Assembly: GCA_019104865.1 (NCBI GenBank)
Contig: JAHRWZ010000022.1
Coordinates: 1 to 50,818, forward strand
Length of the DNA stretch: 50,818 nt
Direction of reading: 5' to 3'
From: Castellaniella sp.
Lineage (GTDB): Bacteria; Pseudomonadota; Gammaproteobacteria; Burkholderiales; Burkholderiaceae_B
Under the pieces are notes generated by a model. That model was not told the DNA's origin and did not search any database. It was given only the letters and a program-made list of their open reading frames with translations. Below, in pieces: positions 43,402 through 50,818 of this stretch (positions are counted from its first letter, which is position 1; every line of letters starts with the position of its first letter). A program made the position numbers and the translations under genes.

Positions 43402-44379
43402 ATGCGCACTTACGGCGCCCAACTCATCGACGGCCACATCCACATCGAACCGCAGGATGCGCCCATTCCTCAGCCCGGACCACAGCAATTGCTGGTCCGC
43501 ATGCGGGCGGCGGGTTTGAATCGCGGGGAACTTCTGGCGCTGCATGCGCAGCCTCGCCCACCCGGGCAGACGGCCAGCCTGGGCATCGAAGCGGCGGGTG
43601 AAGTCGTTCAGGCCGGGACCGACGCCCTGCCCTTCAAAGCCGGTGACCGCGTCATGGGGCGGTGCGGCGCCGCTTTTTCCGACTACGTGCTGCTGGACGC
43701 GCACGATGCCCTGGCCGTACCTGATCGCCTGTCCTGGCCACAGGCGGCGGCCATCCCGATCGCCACCATGGTCGTCTACGACATGCTGATAGCACAAGGC
43801 CGCCTGTCGGCGGGCGAATGGCTGCTGGTCACCGGGATTTCCTCGGGCGTGGGCGTAGCCGCCCTGCAGCTGGCCAAGGCGCTGGACGTCCGGGTCATCG
43901 GCACCTCGGGCTCGGCACAGAAACTGGTGGCCCTGAAACCGCTGGGGCTGGACGTGGGCCTATGCACCCGCGACGCCGACTTCCACGACGCCGTCATGGA
44001 CGCGACCGGCGGCAAGGGGGTGAACCTGATCGTCAACATCGTCGGTGGCTCGGTCTTCGCCGAATGCATCCGATCCCTGACCTTCGAAGGCCGGCTGGCC
44101 ACAGTCGGCTACATGGACGGCATACTGGAAGGCCGGCTCGATCTCGCCGCCCTGCACGCCAGACGCCTGACGGTCTTTGGCGTGTCCAGCAAAGGCTACG
44201 GCCCCGAGCAGCGCCAGCGCATCGTCCAGGGGGTCGCCGACCGGATCCTGCCACTGCTCGCCGACGGGCGGCTGACTCCCCTCGTCGACCGGGTATTCCC
44301 GTTCGACGAACTAGCGGCGGGCATTGCCTACATGGAATCCAACGGACAGCTGGGGAAGATCGTCCTGGGCGGCGACTGA
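43402..44379 (+). CDS. Zinc-independent quinone oxidoreductase (MDR family)
   Basis: A 325-residue medium-chain dehydrogenase/reductase with GLNRGELLAL, GIEAAGEVVQAG, the Rossmann motif ISSGVGVAALQLA and a C-terminal AYMESNGQLGKIVL. It lacks the catalytic-zinc Cys/His set, so it belongs with NADPH:quinone oxidoreductases (QOR type). The substrate is unknown. GAGG lies 8 bp before the ATG. Confidence 0.85.
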   Translation: MRTYGAQLIDGHIHIEPQDAPIPQPGPQQLLVRMRAAGLNRGELLALHAQPRPPGQTASLGIEAAGEVVQAGTDALPFKAGDRVMGRCGAAFSDYVLLDAHDALAVPDRLSWPQAAAIPIATMVVYDMLIAQGRLSAGEWLLVTGISSGVGVAALQLAKALDVRVIGTSGSAQKLVALKPLGLDVGLCTRDADFHDAVMDATGGKGVNLIVNIVGGSVFAECIRSLTFEGRLATVGYMDGILEGRLDLAALHARRLTVFGVSSKGYGPEQRQRIVQGVADRILPLLADGRLTPLVDRVFPFDELAAGIAYMESNGQLGKIVLGGD

Positions 44380-44387
44380 GTCGCCCA

Positions 44388-44663
44388 TTATTTGAGGTGC
44401 GTCGTCTCCTGCAGAAGGCTCAAGGCCTGCCGCACGCCATGCAACTGGTCCACCAGATGCAGGATGAGTTCGACGCCCGCATCATTGACGCCGAAATTCT
44501 GTTGCAGGTCCTGGATGAGCTCCACGCGCGCAATGTCGCACTCGGAAAACAGAACCTCGGAGGACGCCTCGTCCGGAATGAGCCACCGCTGCTCCAGCCA
44601 GAACTCCAGGGTCTGCTCCTGGAGGTTCGCGCTAATCAGAAATTCGTGTTTGGTCATGATCAT
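44388..44663 (-). CDS. cbpM: CbpM-type chaperone modulator
   Basis: A 91-residue MerR-like helical protein immediately after cbpA, as in E. coli where CbpM binds the J-domain of CbpA and inhibits its DNA-binding and co-chaperone activity. It contains [20 protein letters not shown] and a C-terminal helix. The ATG at 44663 overlaps the cbpA TGA; a second ATG two codons later is possible. It converges on the oxidoreductase gene with 8 bp between stops. Confidence 0.88.
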   Translation of the reverse strand: MIMTKHEFLISANLQEQTLEFWLEQRWLIPDEASSEVLFSECDIARVELIQDLQQNFGVNDAGVELILHLVDQLHGVRQALSLLQETTHLK

Positions 44664-45565
44664 GATGCTTCACCTGCGCGCGGATTGTGAGTCTTCCCCC
44701 TTTCCCATTGGGCGATGAACGCGTCGAGTTCGGGATCGGGCCGCTTGGGCAGCACGATTTTCAGCCGGACGAGCTCGTCGCCAAATCCCCCTTCGCGACG
44801 CGGCGCACCCTTACCCTTGAGCCGCAGTGTGGTACCGCTGCTGGAGTGTCCGGGAATCATCAGCATCACGTCGCCGGTGGGTGTCGGAGCCCGTACCTCA
44901 CCACCCAGGATTGCTTCCGACAGCGATACCGGCAGTTCCAGGATGACGTCGTCCCCTTCCTGCCTGAAGCGCGGGTCGGGCAGGACCTCAACCTGGATGA
45001 GTGCGTCGCCCGGACGACCGGTGCCGTGCCCGGGCGCGCCCTTGCCCTTCAGGCGCAGCATTCGGCCATCCAGCATGCCCGGCGGAATAGTCACGTCCAG
45101 CGTGCTGCCATCGGGCAGTGTGATCCGCTTGCTGGCCCCGGTCACGGACTCGACGAAACGGATGGACAAGCTATACATCAGGTCTTCGCCGCGCCGATTG
45201 GCGTGGGCCTCGCGTCCGCGGCGCAGGATCTCGGCGAAAATGTCGTCGTCCGAGAAATCCGCGTAGGCCGCATCGCTGGTGTAGCGGTTCGCCTGATCAT
45301 TCGAGGCAAAGTCGCGGTAGTATTCGCGCTTGGGTTGCTCCGCCCCGCCGGCATCAATCTCGCCCGCGTCGAATCGCAGACGTTTCTCGGGGTCGCTCAG
45401 CAACCCGTATGCCACCGAGACTTCCTTGAATTTTTCTTCCGCAGCCTTGTCGCCCGGATTCAGATCCGGGTGCAGCTTCTTGGCCAGGCGCCGATAGGAT
45501 TTCTTGATCTCGCTGAGCGACGCGGTTCGCGCAACCCCAAGCACTGTATACGGATCTTGCACCAT
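44660..45565 (-). CDS. cbpA: DnaJ-class co-chaperone CbpA
   Basis: A 301-residue type II J protein. The J domain (1-70) has [20 protein letters not shown] and the HPD motif in [10 protein letters not shown]. No zinc finger is present. Two C-terminal beta domains carry [20 protein letters not shown] and repeat the LRLKGKG motif. It acts with DnaK and binds curved DNA. It is the last chromosomal gene before the tRNA-derived attachment site. Confidence 0.95.
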   Translation of the reverse strand: MVQDPYTVLGVARTASLSEIKKSYRRLAKKLHPDLNPGDKAAEEKFKEVSVAYGLLSDPEKRLRFDAGEIDAGGAEQPKREYYRDFASNDQANRYTSDAAYADFSDDDIFAEILRRGREAHANRRGEDLMYSLSIRFVESVTGASKRITLPDGSTLDVTIPPGMLDGRMLRLKGKGAPGHGTGRPGDALIQVEVLPDPRFRQEGDDVILELPVSLSEAILGGEVRAPTPTGDVMLMIPGHSSSGTTLRLKGKGAPRREGGFGDELVRLKIVLPKRPDPELDAFIAQWERGKTHNPRAGEAS

Positions 45566-45665
45566 AAGCCTCGCTAGAACGTCACGACGTCAGTCAGATT
45601 ACCATGCGGCATGGGTGACGCAAGTGATGTCGATACGGTCGGTCAGCTCAGCTTGCAGGAACTGC

Positions 45666-45694
45666 CCACCCCGGTGATCAGGCTACCGGGGTGG
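45666..45694. repeat. 10-bp perfect inverted repeat
   Basis: CCACCCCGGT, nine-base loop, ACCGGGGTGG. It is not followed by a clear T-run on either strand. It lies between cbpA and the tRNA-Pro terminator, and may be a transcription boundary or protein-binding site. Confidence 0.6.
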
Positions 45695-45726
45695 ACTCAA
45701 TCCGTGCTTCGGGGCCAAAAAAGGAC

Positions 45727-45758
45727 AAGGGCTTACAGACAAAAATCTGTAAGCCCTT
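45727..45758 (-). terminator. Terminator of the tRNA-Pro gene
   Basis: A perfect 13-bp stem (AAGGGCTTACAGA and its complement, six-base loop). On the minus strand it starts 8 bases after the CCA end of the tRNA fragment and is followed by TTGTCCTTTTTT. It is the original tRNA terminator left on the chromosomal side of the integration point. Confidence 0.75.
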
Positions 45759-45766
45759 GGTAATGC

Positions 45767-45814
45767 TGGTCGGGACGGCGGGATTCGAACTCGCTACCCC
45801 TTGCACCCCATGCG
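45767..45814 (-). repeat. tRNA-Pro(GGG) 3' fragment: left attachment site of the integrated element
   Basis: On the minus strand this reads GCATGGGGTGCAAGGGGTAG followed by CGAGTTCGAATCCCGC and ends CCGTCCCGACCA: the anticodon loop (GGG), variable loop, T-arm, 3' acceptor and CCA of a proline tRNA. The 5' half is missing because the sequence to the right (TTTATATCAATC) does not continue the cloverleaf. This is the classical product of integration into a tRNA 3' end. The integrase gene starts 187 bp to the right. The intact tRNA should lie at the far end of the element. Confidence 0.85.
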
Positions 45815-46000
45815 TTTATATCAATCACAAGACCAAACCAAAACGCACAAGAGCGAACAAATAATCCTTTTAAACTCAATCAATTACATGAACCTCAAGA
45901 GGTTGCGTTGTGCGCTATAGTTCGCTTACATGCGCCTTCAGCCGCCGATTTTTAGTGTACGATTAGTGTGCATTGAAAATCTGACTAGGATGCAGGGGAA

Positions 46001-47464
46001 ATGGCAAACACGAAAACGGTCAGGGAGATAGAGGCCCTCAAGCCAAAAAAATCTGCCTATCAGGTGACCGCGAGCCCAGGACTATCAGTGCGTGTAGCCA
46101 CAAACGGCGTGAAAAAATGGGTGGTCAGGTACACAGTCGCAGGCAAACAGCGAGATGCCCGCCTGGCAGCTCCCTACGGATCAAAGCCAGCCGATGGCGT
46201 CCTCACCTTGGCAGAAGCACGGACCGAAACTGCCCGCATCCGTGCCCTTGCACGTCGAGGAATTGACTTCCAGGTCCAGGACGCCGAGCTACGGAAGCAA
46301 GCCACGCTCGTGCTCGCAGCCGAAGCTGAACAGCGCTACTGCATTCAGGACCTCTACAACAAGTGGATCACCACCGTAACGCGCCAGAACAATAACGCCG
46401 CCCTAATCGCCCTGTTCGCCCGGCACGTTTTGCCCACCATAGGAGGCATTGAACTTCGCAAGCTCACAGAGGGCGATATCCTCGCAATGCTGCGAAAACT
46501 TCGGGCCGCCGGAACCATCCGCACAATGCAGATGGTCCACGACAGCTTATTGCAAATGCTTCACTGGGCGGAAGACCGCGCGCCATGGCGTCGTCTGCTC
46601 GTGGAAGGTAACCCTGCAGACCTCATCGAAATAGGCAGGCTGCTACCCGCAGATTACGTCGAGGAACGGAGCCGAGTGTTATCGGGCTCAGAAATCCGGG
46701 AGCTTTCCGAAATCTTTCAACGCATGGATGCTGAATACGCAGCAGCTCCAGACCGCCGTAAGGCCAAGCGACCTGTAGATCAGAAAACCCGTATTGCAGT
46801 GTGGATTTGTCTCTCAACACTTTGCCGCATTGGTGAACTGCTATCAGCAGAATGGGCGCACATCGATCTGGAAAAAGGCATTTGGGATATCCCCGCCTCA
46901 AACCGAAAGAAAGTCCGAGTCGGCAGCGGGAAAAAAGCACGGATGATGGCTCAGGATCTCAAGGTCCACCTGAGCCTGTTCGCAAGGAGGAAATTTGCGG
47001 CCTTGCACACAATCACAGGGGGCAGCCGTTGGTGCTTTCCAGAGAACAAGCGCCCACCCGAGGGAGACGGCTCGCATCTTTGCCTAAAAACCGTCAGCAA
47101 ACAGATTGGTGACAGACAAATTCGGTTCAAAAACAGGGCGAAGCGGCTCAAACACCGCGCCGCAGATAACTCTCTAGTGCTCGCAAACGGAACGCGCGGT
47201 GCATGGACGCCTCACGACCTCAGGCGCACCGGGTCAACCCTCATGCAAGCGCTCGACGTCCCCAGTGAGCACATCAACTGCTGCCAAGGCCACGCAATAG
47301 CCGGCGTGGACCCGCTGGATAAGGTCTACCTATTGTGGAAGTACTGGCCGCAGAAACAAGAGGCGTGGGACAAGCTTGGAGCCGCCATCGAGAAGATCTT
47401 GGCAGGGGAAAAAACTCCGGCGGACGATCCGCAATTCTCGGAAACCTCTCTGCAAAAGAAATAA
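46001..47464 (+). CDS. Tyrosine recombinase (P4-type integrase)
   Basis: A 487-residue integrase with an N-terminal arm-binding/DUF4102-like domain (1-100), a core-binding SAM-like domain (about 115-200) and a catalytic domain with Arg276 in STLCRIGELL, His405-x2-Arg408 in TPHDLRRTGSTLMQ, His431 in CCQGHAIAG and nucleophile Tyr443 in DKVYLLWKYW. The ATG at 46001 has AGGGG upstream. It should catalyse insertion and excision at the tRNA-Pro site next to it. Confidence 0.95.
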   Translation: MANTKTVREIEALKPKKSAYQVTASPGLSVRVATNGVKKWVVRYTVAGKQRDARLAAPYGSKPADGVLTLAEARTETARIRALARRGIDFQVQDAELRKQATLVLAAEAEQRYCIQDLYNKWITTVTRQNNNAALIALFARHVLPTIGGIELRKLTEGDILAMLRKLRAAGTIRTMQMVHDSLLQMLHWAEDRAPWRRLLVEGNPADLIEIGRLLPADYVEERSRVLSGSEIRELSEIFQRMDAEYAAAPDRRKAKRPVDQKTRIAVWICLSTLCRIGELLSAEWAHIDLEKGIWDIPASNRKKVRVGSGKKARMMAQDLKVHLSLFARRKFAALHTITGGSRWCFPENKRPPEGDGSHLCLKTVSKQIGDRQIRFKNRAKRLKHRAADNSLVLANGTRGAWTPHDLRRTGSTLMQALDVPSEHINCCQGHAIAGVDPLDKVYLLWKYWPQKQEAWDKLGAAIEKILAGEKTPADDPQFSETSLQKK

Positions 47465-47544
47465 AAACAGAATTCTGACGCCTTCTCCTATACGACTGCG
47501 TACAGCCCATTTCCGTCGGCTGGTCCAAAAGAGGCAAATCAGCC

Positions 47545-47859
47545 ATGGACAACCACAATACGCAAAACCAGATTGTCAACACCCCCCATCACCCTCACCA
47601 GGCAGTCGCTCCCATAAAGCTCATGACCGCCCAAGAGGTCATGAACAGCCTAAAGATCTGCCGTACTACGCTCTACGCGTGGATCAGAGCTGGTCGACTC
47701 CCGAACCCCACAAAATTCGGCGAAAAGGTCTCCCGCTGGAACGAGGCTGATATAAACAGATTCGCGGCCAACGGGTTCAAACCCGACCCCTCACGCCCCT
47801 CCCCGGCTCTCGACATTCAGCCGCAAAAAGAGGAACCCGCAGCCCCGAGCCTACACTGA
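47545..47859 (+). CDS. AlpA-like DNA-binding regulator / excisionase
   Basis: A 104-residue protein with a MerR-like winged helix: KLMTAQEVMNSLKICRTTLY, WIRAGRLPNPTKFGEKVSRW and an EADINRFAANG segment. AlpA proteins act as excisionase or regulator of integrases. The Pro-rich tail is not conserved. It lies 80 bp after the integrase. Confidence 0.85.
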   Translation: MDNHNTQNQIVNTPHHPHQAVAPIKLMTAQEVMNSLKICRTTLYAWIRAGRLPNPTKFGEKVSRWNEADINRFAANGFKPDPSRPSPALDIQPQKEEPAAPSLH

Positions 47860-47990
47860 CAATCAGTATATAGGCACCAACTTCAACTCCGCCGTGAGGT
47901 CAGCGGAGGGCATATTTTGTGCAGTTTGTTGTAACAGGTCAAAGACGAGGATTTTTTTGCTGATCTCGCGACACGTCCCAAGGACGCGTC

Positions 47991-48866
47991 GTGGAAATCT
48001 CCGCACCCACCGTGGCAATGGCCACGGTTCCCCCGCCTATCGGCGGATCAATAGCTTGTATCACTCCGACCGCTTCCAGTGGCCGATTGCCTCACCCTCT
48101 TCCTGGCTCGGGCACCAGGGCGCTTGCCCGCCCTGAACTCGTCAAGGGGATCGAAACAAGTGGCACGCGACGCACGCTACTCCCACTCCGAAAAAAGGCC
48201 AGGAAGGCTGCTCGCCGAAAATTGCTAGCCGTTCTACCGCAGGTAAAGCGTCTGGCACGCGCGCATGACCTATATGCAGTTTGCCTGACGTTAACGTACA
48301 AGGCCGCACATATGCATCAGGCAAGAGACCTTAGCAAGTTCTTAAAGCGGGTACGTGCACAGATCCAGCGCCTCTACCCAGGTGTACCGTTTCCATATTT
48401 GTCATCACTGGATCGCGCCGAGCGTGATTCAACCCTCGATGGCATGCTTCATTACCATCTGGTGCTGTGGCTGCCGCGGGGGTTCCGCCTGGAGCATGAT
48501 CGGCTCGCCCGCTGGTGGTCCCACGGATCGACGTGGACTGAGCGCTGTAGGAACCTGCGAAATTGGGTGTGCTACATCACGAAGGCGACGAGTGCCGTAT
48601 TTCCGGCAGGGGCGCGCCTTTACGGGTACGGTGGCCTGGACCTCGCTGGGAAATACGCCGTAGGACGTAGTGGCTGGCCGGTTTGGTTGACTCGCCTGAT
48701 TCCGTATGGTGAGCACGCGAGGCGCATGGTCGGGGGCGGTTGGGTGCACATGGAAACGGGGGCTTGGTTCGAAAGCCCATGGCAATGGACACCTCGCGGG
48801 ATCAGGCTCAAGGCAGGATCGGGCTGGTGGATAGGGCATCCCGCCTTCAAGCGGTGGGGTCGGTGA
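47991..48866 (+). CDS. HUH-type rolling-circle replication initiator
   Basis: A 291-residue protein with the three motifs of HUH Rep endonucleases: motif 1 VCLTLTY (about 97-103), motif 2 HYH in MLHYHLVLWLP (His154, His156) and motif 3 Tyr195-x2-Lys198 in CYITK. The arrangement with one catalytic Tyr resembles Rep proteins of small plasmids and filamentous phages. The N-terminal ~60 residues are not conserved in appearance, so the start at GTG 47991 (AAGGA 8 bp upstream) is tentative. It would nick its origin and start rolling-circle replication of the excised element. Confidence 0.75.
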   Translation: MEISAPTVAMATVPPPIGGSIACITPTASSGRLPHPLPGSGTRALARPELVKGIETSGTRRTLLPLRKKARKAARRKLLAVLPQVKRLARAHDLYAVCLTLTYKAAHMHQARDLSKFLKRVRAQIQRLYPGVPFPYLSSLDRAERDSTLDGMLHYHLVLWLPRGFRLEHDRLARWWSHGSTWTERCRNLRNWVCYITKATSAVFPAGARLYGYGGLDLAGKYAVGRSGWPVWLTRLIPYGEHARRMVGGGWVHMETGAWFESPWQWTPRGIRLKAGSGWWIGHPAFKRWGR

Positions 48867-48896
48867 GCCCATGCACCATGATCCGGTGGAGGGCCA

Positions 48897-49220
48897 CTAC
48901 CAGTAACGGCTTACACCTGGTCCACCCCAGTTCCCGCCGCCTTCGTGTCCCCCCTGCTTGTCATACTTGCGAGATGTCAGCAATCGTTGGACGGTCTGCC
49001 ATGTGCTGTCCATACATGCGATATACAGACGTTTCCTCTCATCAGTATTGCGAGTGGCTTCAACAGTTTCAGCGCAGTGCGCTTCGATACGAGCCTGTGT
49101 ATTCCGGTCGATTGGTTTTGCTATATCTGCAAGATATGCGATTGCTGGATAGAGTAAGGCGGAGGAGCCGATTAGCAACACGACTGCAGATAACCTGGGG
49201 TGGCGCTCAATATACTTCAT
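48897..49220 (-). CDS. Small single-pass membrane protein
   Basis: A 107-residue protein with one N-terminal helix (about 11-31), then a charged region with two Cys (HCAETVEAT and IACMDST, possibly a disulfide) and a Gly-rich tail. I do not recognise a family. It follows the Sel1-type lipoprotein by 13 bp and converges on the rep gene. Confidence 0.6.
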   Translation of the reverse strand: MKYIERHPRLSAVVLLIGSSALLYPAIAYLADIAKPIDRNTQARIEAHCAETVEATRNTDERKRLYIACMDSTWQTVQRLLTSRKYDKQGGHEGGGNWGGPGVSRYW

Positions 49221-49233
49221 GTCCCGCTCTTAC

Positions 49234-50322
49234 TTATTCGGAAGCCCTCAATTCGGCGGCACTCATCTTGGTCTTCATCACGGCCAGCATGGCAGTAGCA
49301 CTTTTGTCGCCAGTTGCCGCTGCCTTCTCGACCCACCAATAGCCTCGCGATCTGTCTGCGGCACCACCCTTCCCCTCGAAGATCAGGGTGCCATAACCTA
49401 CTTGCCCCGTTGGGTCACCGGTACTGGCAGACTTCTGAAACCAGTATCGTGAGCGTTGATAGTCCCGGGGAAACGGATTCTTCCCGCTCATGAACCCTAT
49501 CCCCAGCGCGTTCTGATCCGCCACACTGCCATTTACCGCCTGCCGATATATCGTCGCGATTAGCCACGTCGGGTCGCCTTTAGCCGGCTCAGGTACCCCC
49601 TCGCCCTTACTGTTCAGACTGTCATGTGCCGCGAGCAGAATCTGTGGCCCGCTGGCGAGTGGCTGCTCTTCAGCGATCTTTCGTACTGCGGCATCCAACC
49701 GGCCCCATAGTGGGGGGCTTTCCTTGTACCTTGGGTAGATCACCATGAATTCGTTGACTTCCGCCAACCAAGCATCCTGCGCGTTCGGGTAAATCGCGTC
49801 CGATGATCTGGCTGGCGTGTTACCGCCCGTTGAGGCACCTTGCGTCGTTGAAGTGACCATAGGTGCCGCAGTCGGCACCGGCTTCGCTGAGGCCGCATGG
49901 GATGCTCCGAACGGCACTTCCTTCCATCCTCTCCGCATCATGCATGCATCATGAATCTCGTCTTGAACCCTCCGCGCCTGGACGGCCGCACCGAGTGCCA
50001 GGCCGTTGGAGAAACCAGAGGCGAAGCTATTGGCCGGCGAAGTCGTGACCGACCCACTGTAAAAACCAGAGGAGGTGTTACCCGTTGAGGTGTCGTAGGT
50101 TCGTATCTGGCCAGAGACGTAGCTGGTTGTGTTCATCGGCGCTATCGGAATAGGTGGCATCGGTGCAATTCCGTAGGCCACCTGCAGACAGTACGCATCG
50201 TCCAGCTTAAGTTGCCGATCCGCCAGCCCTGCATCCGTGATTGATGAATGCTGCCAGTTGGTAGCGCATCCGCTAATGCCAGCGACGGCCAGGAGCACGG
50301 CCCCGCATCTCCCCACTCTCAT
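49234..50322 (-). CDS. Lipoprotein with C-terminal Sel1-like repeats
   Basis: A 362-residue predicted lipoprotein: signal peptide ending AGISGC, then a low-complexity Ser/Thr/Gly segment to about 180, then helical repeats resembling Sel1 (NALGIGFMSGKNPFPRDYQR, RSRYWFQKSASTGD, GYWWVEKAAATGDKSA). Sel1-type repeats mediate protein contacts. I chose the ATG at 50322 (GAGGT 9 bp upstream) over a TTG five codons earlier. The role on a mobile element is unknown. Confidence 0.75.
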   Translation of the reverse strand: MRVGRCGAVLLAVAGISGCATNWQHSSITDAGLADRQLKLDDAYCLQVAYGIAPMPPIPIAPMNTTSYVSGQIRTYDTSTGNTSSGFYSGSVTTSPANSFASGFSNGLALGAAVQARRVQDEIHDACMMRRGWKEVPFGASHAASAKPVPTAAPMVTSTTQGASTGGNTPARSSDAIYPNAQDAWLAEVNEFMVIYPRYKESPPLWGRLDAAVRKIAEEQPLASGPQILLAAHDSLNSKGEGVPEPAKGDPTWLIATIYRQAVNGSVADQNALGIGFMSGKNPFPRDYQRSRYWFQKSASTGDPTGQVGYGTLIFEGKGGAADRSRGYWWVEKAAATGDKSATAMLAVMKTKMSAAELRASE

Positions 50323-50529
50323 CTTTTGGCACCTCAAATGAAACTTGATGACAATAGATTATCACTCTGTAACGCGTCAAACGCGAAGAAGCGTGGCAAA
50401 GCTGACTCGAGGACTAATCCCGGCACTTGGTATCGAAGGCTTCTACACGACATCGGTTGCGCAGACTGTACACACCCCGAGGTTGGTATGAAGGCGGTCT
50501 GATGTGTGAATTCATTTGTCACAAAAAAC

Positions 50530-50607
50530 GCCGGGACCAGCGACGCGTCCGGCGGCGCCACGGAATTTTTTTCCGTGACTGGGGCTGCAGGTAGCCATTT
50601 CCTGCAG
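50530..50607. other. Hairpin-rich region, candidate replication origin
   Basis: Three hairpins lie close together in noncoding DNA: an imperfect CCGGGAC/GTCCGG (50531-50552), a perfect CACGGAA-TTTTT-TTCCGTG (50559-50577) and CTGCAGG-nine bases-CCTGCAG (50585-50607). The inverted copies GGACCAGC (50534) and GCTGGTCC (50634) could also pair. The element encodes an HUH Rep, whose targets are typically hairpins. No nick site can be assigned. The region also has the promoter of the minus-strand lipoprotein nearby. Confidence 0.35.
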
Positions 50608-50680
50608 CAAAGAGAGTTTGGTTAATGGGCGGTGCTGGTCCAGTGCGCCTGCGCCTGAGAGGGCCTGTTCCTTGGCCCGG

Positions 50681-50818
50681 GGCTGTCATTAATTTCGTGT
50701 TTGAGGCATAACATGACGCCAAGGAGTGTCTATGCCACGCAAACCAAGAACCCAGCCAGCCGCGCTGCCGACCATTGCTCCAGAGTTGCTGGAGTCGTTC
50801 GGTCACGGTCCGATGACG
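50681..50818 (+). mobile_element. IS256-family insertion sequence, left end
   Basis: The stretch from GGCTGTCATTAATTTCGTG followed by TTTGAGG looks like an IS256-type terminal repeat about 50 bp before a transposase start. The exact left boundary cannot be fixed without the other end, which is outside the window. Confidence 0.65.
50732..50818 (+). CDS. IS256-family transposase, N-terminal part (cut by window edge)
   Basis: The 29 visible residues start MPRKPRTQPAALPTIAPE, then LLESFGHGPMT, typical of IS256-family DDE transposases. AAGGAG lies 6 bp upstream of the ATG. The catalytic domain is outside the window. Confidence 0.85.
   Translation, partial: MPRKPRTQPAALPTIAPELLESFGHGPMT

Larger units (their letters stand above)
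45767..50818. mobile_element. Integrative element at tRNA-Pro, right end outside the window
   Basis: It starts at the tRNA 3' fragment and carries integrase, AlpA-like regulator, HUH Rep, two minus-strand genes for a small membrane protein and a Sel1-type lipoprotein, a hairpin-rich noncoding region and an IS256-type insertion. The modules fit a small replicating integrative element or phage-plasmid. No capsid, Zot or conjugation gene is seen within the window. Confidence 0.75.

Overview
The window reads as chromosomal DNA of a betaproteobacterium of the Burkholderiales, most likely Alcaligenaceae (Bordetella, Achromobacter, Castellaniella or similar). The evidence is high GC, a hemCDXY cluster next to ppa, the divergent metE/metR pair, recA-recX, a TctDE-type two-component system with an MHS-type transporter, and a short FliC. 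This placement is an inference from gene content. No 16S gene is present.

Left part (1-24.2 kb): ordinary core genes. On the minus strand run terC, an unlisted 31-residue membrane ORF, hemC, hemD, hemX, hemY and the start of ppa, then sucCD, a DUF2889 gene and metE, with metR divergent and recA-recX behind a LexA box. A two-component system and an MFS transporter form one plus-strand operon. Just after it, a perfect FNR-type box precedes a 12-bp hairpin and a strong intrinsic terminator with no ORF, which looks like an FnrS-like small RNA. Then come rdgC, an aspartate carbamoyltransferase with an N-terminal helix-turn-helix and a palindrome next to its start, a lipoprotein, a CAU tRNA, a YchJ protein, a degenerate ABC ATPase, a Tag-like glycosylase and flagellin with a sigma-28 promoter.

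Middle part (24.3-36.8 kb): a minus-strand glycan island beside fliC. It holds manC, a GT11 fucosyltransferase-like gene, gmd, a GDP-fucose/colitose synthase-like gene, a ColD-like enzyme with His in place of the PLP lysine, an aminotransferase, a fused N-acetyltransferase/3,4-ketoisomerase (FdtD/WxcM type) and a 1463-residue glycosyltransferase with several catalytic modules. Together they predict GDP-L-colitose and dTDP-Fuc3NAc or dTDP-Qui3NAc being assembled into a glycan, perhaps on flagellin.

Accessory cassette (36.8-41.3 kb): gene debris, then a tightly overlapping four-gene operon of a CuA subunit II, a heme-copper subunit I, a SCO chaperone and a membrane protein. Subunit I keeps all six metal-binding histidines but has Asn where oxidases of the A and B type carry the catalytic Tyr, and it also lacks the C-type Tyr. 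This suggests an unconventional NO-reductase-like enzyme. IS3-type remnants lie on one side for certain and on the other possibly. After it come dbpA, a small lipoprotein, a quinone oxidoreductase and cbpA-cbpM.

Right part (45.8 kb to the end): an integrative element in the 3' end of a tRNA-Pro(GGG) gene. It carries a tyrosine integrase, an AlpA-like regulator, an HUH-type rolling-circle Rep, a Sel1-type lipoprotein, a small membrane protein, a hairpin-rich origin-like region and the start of an IS256-family insertion sequence. Its right end lies outside the window.
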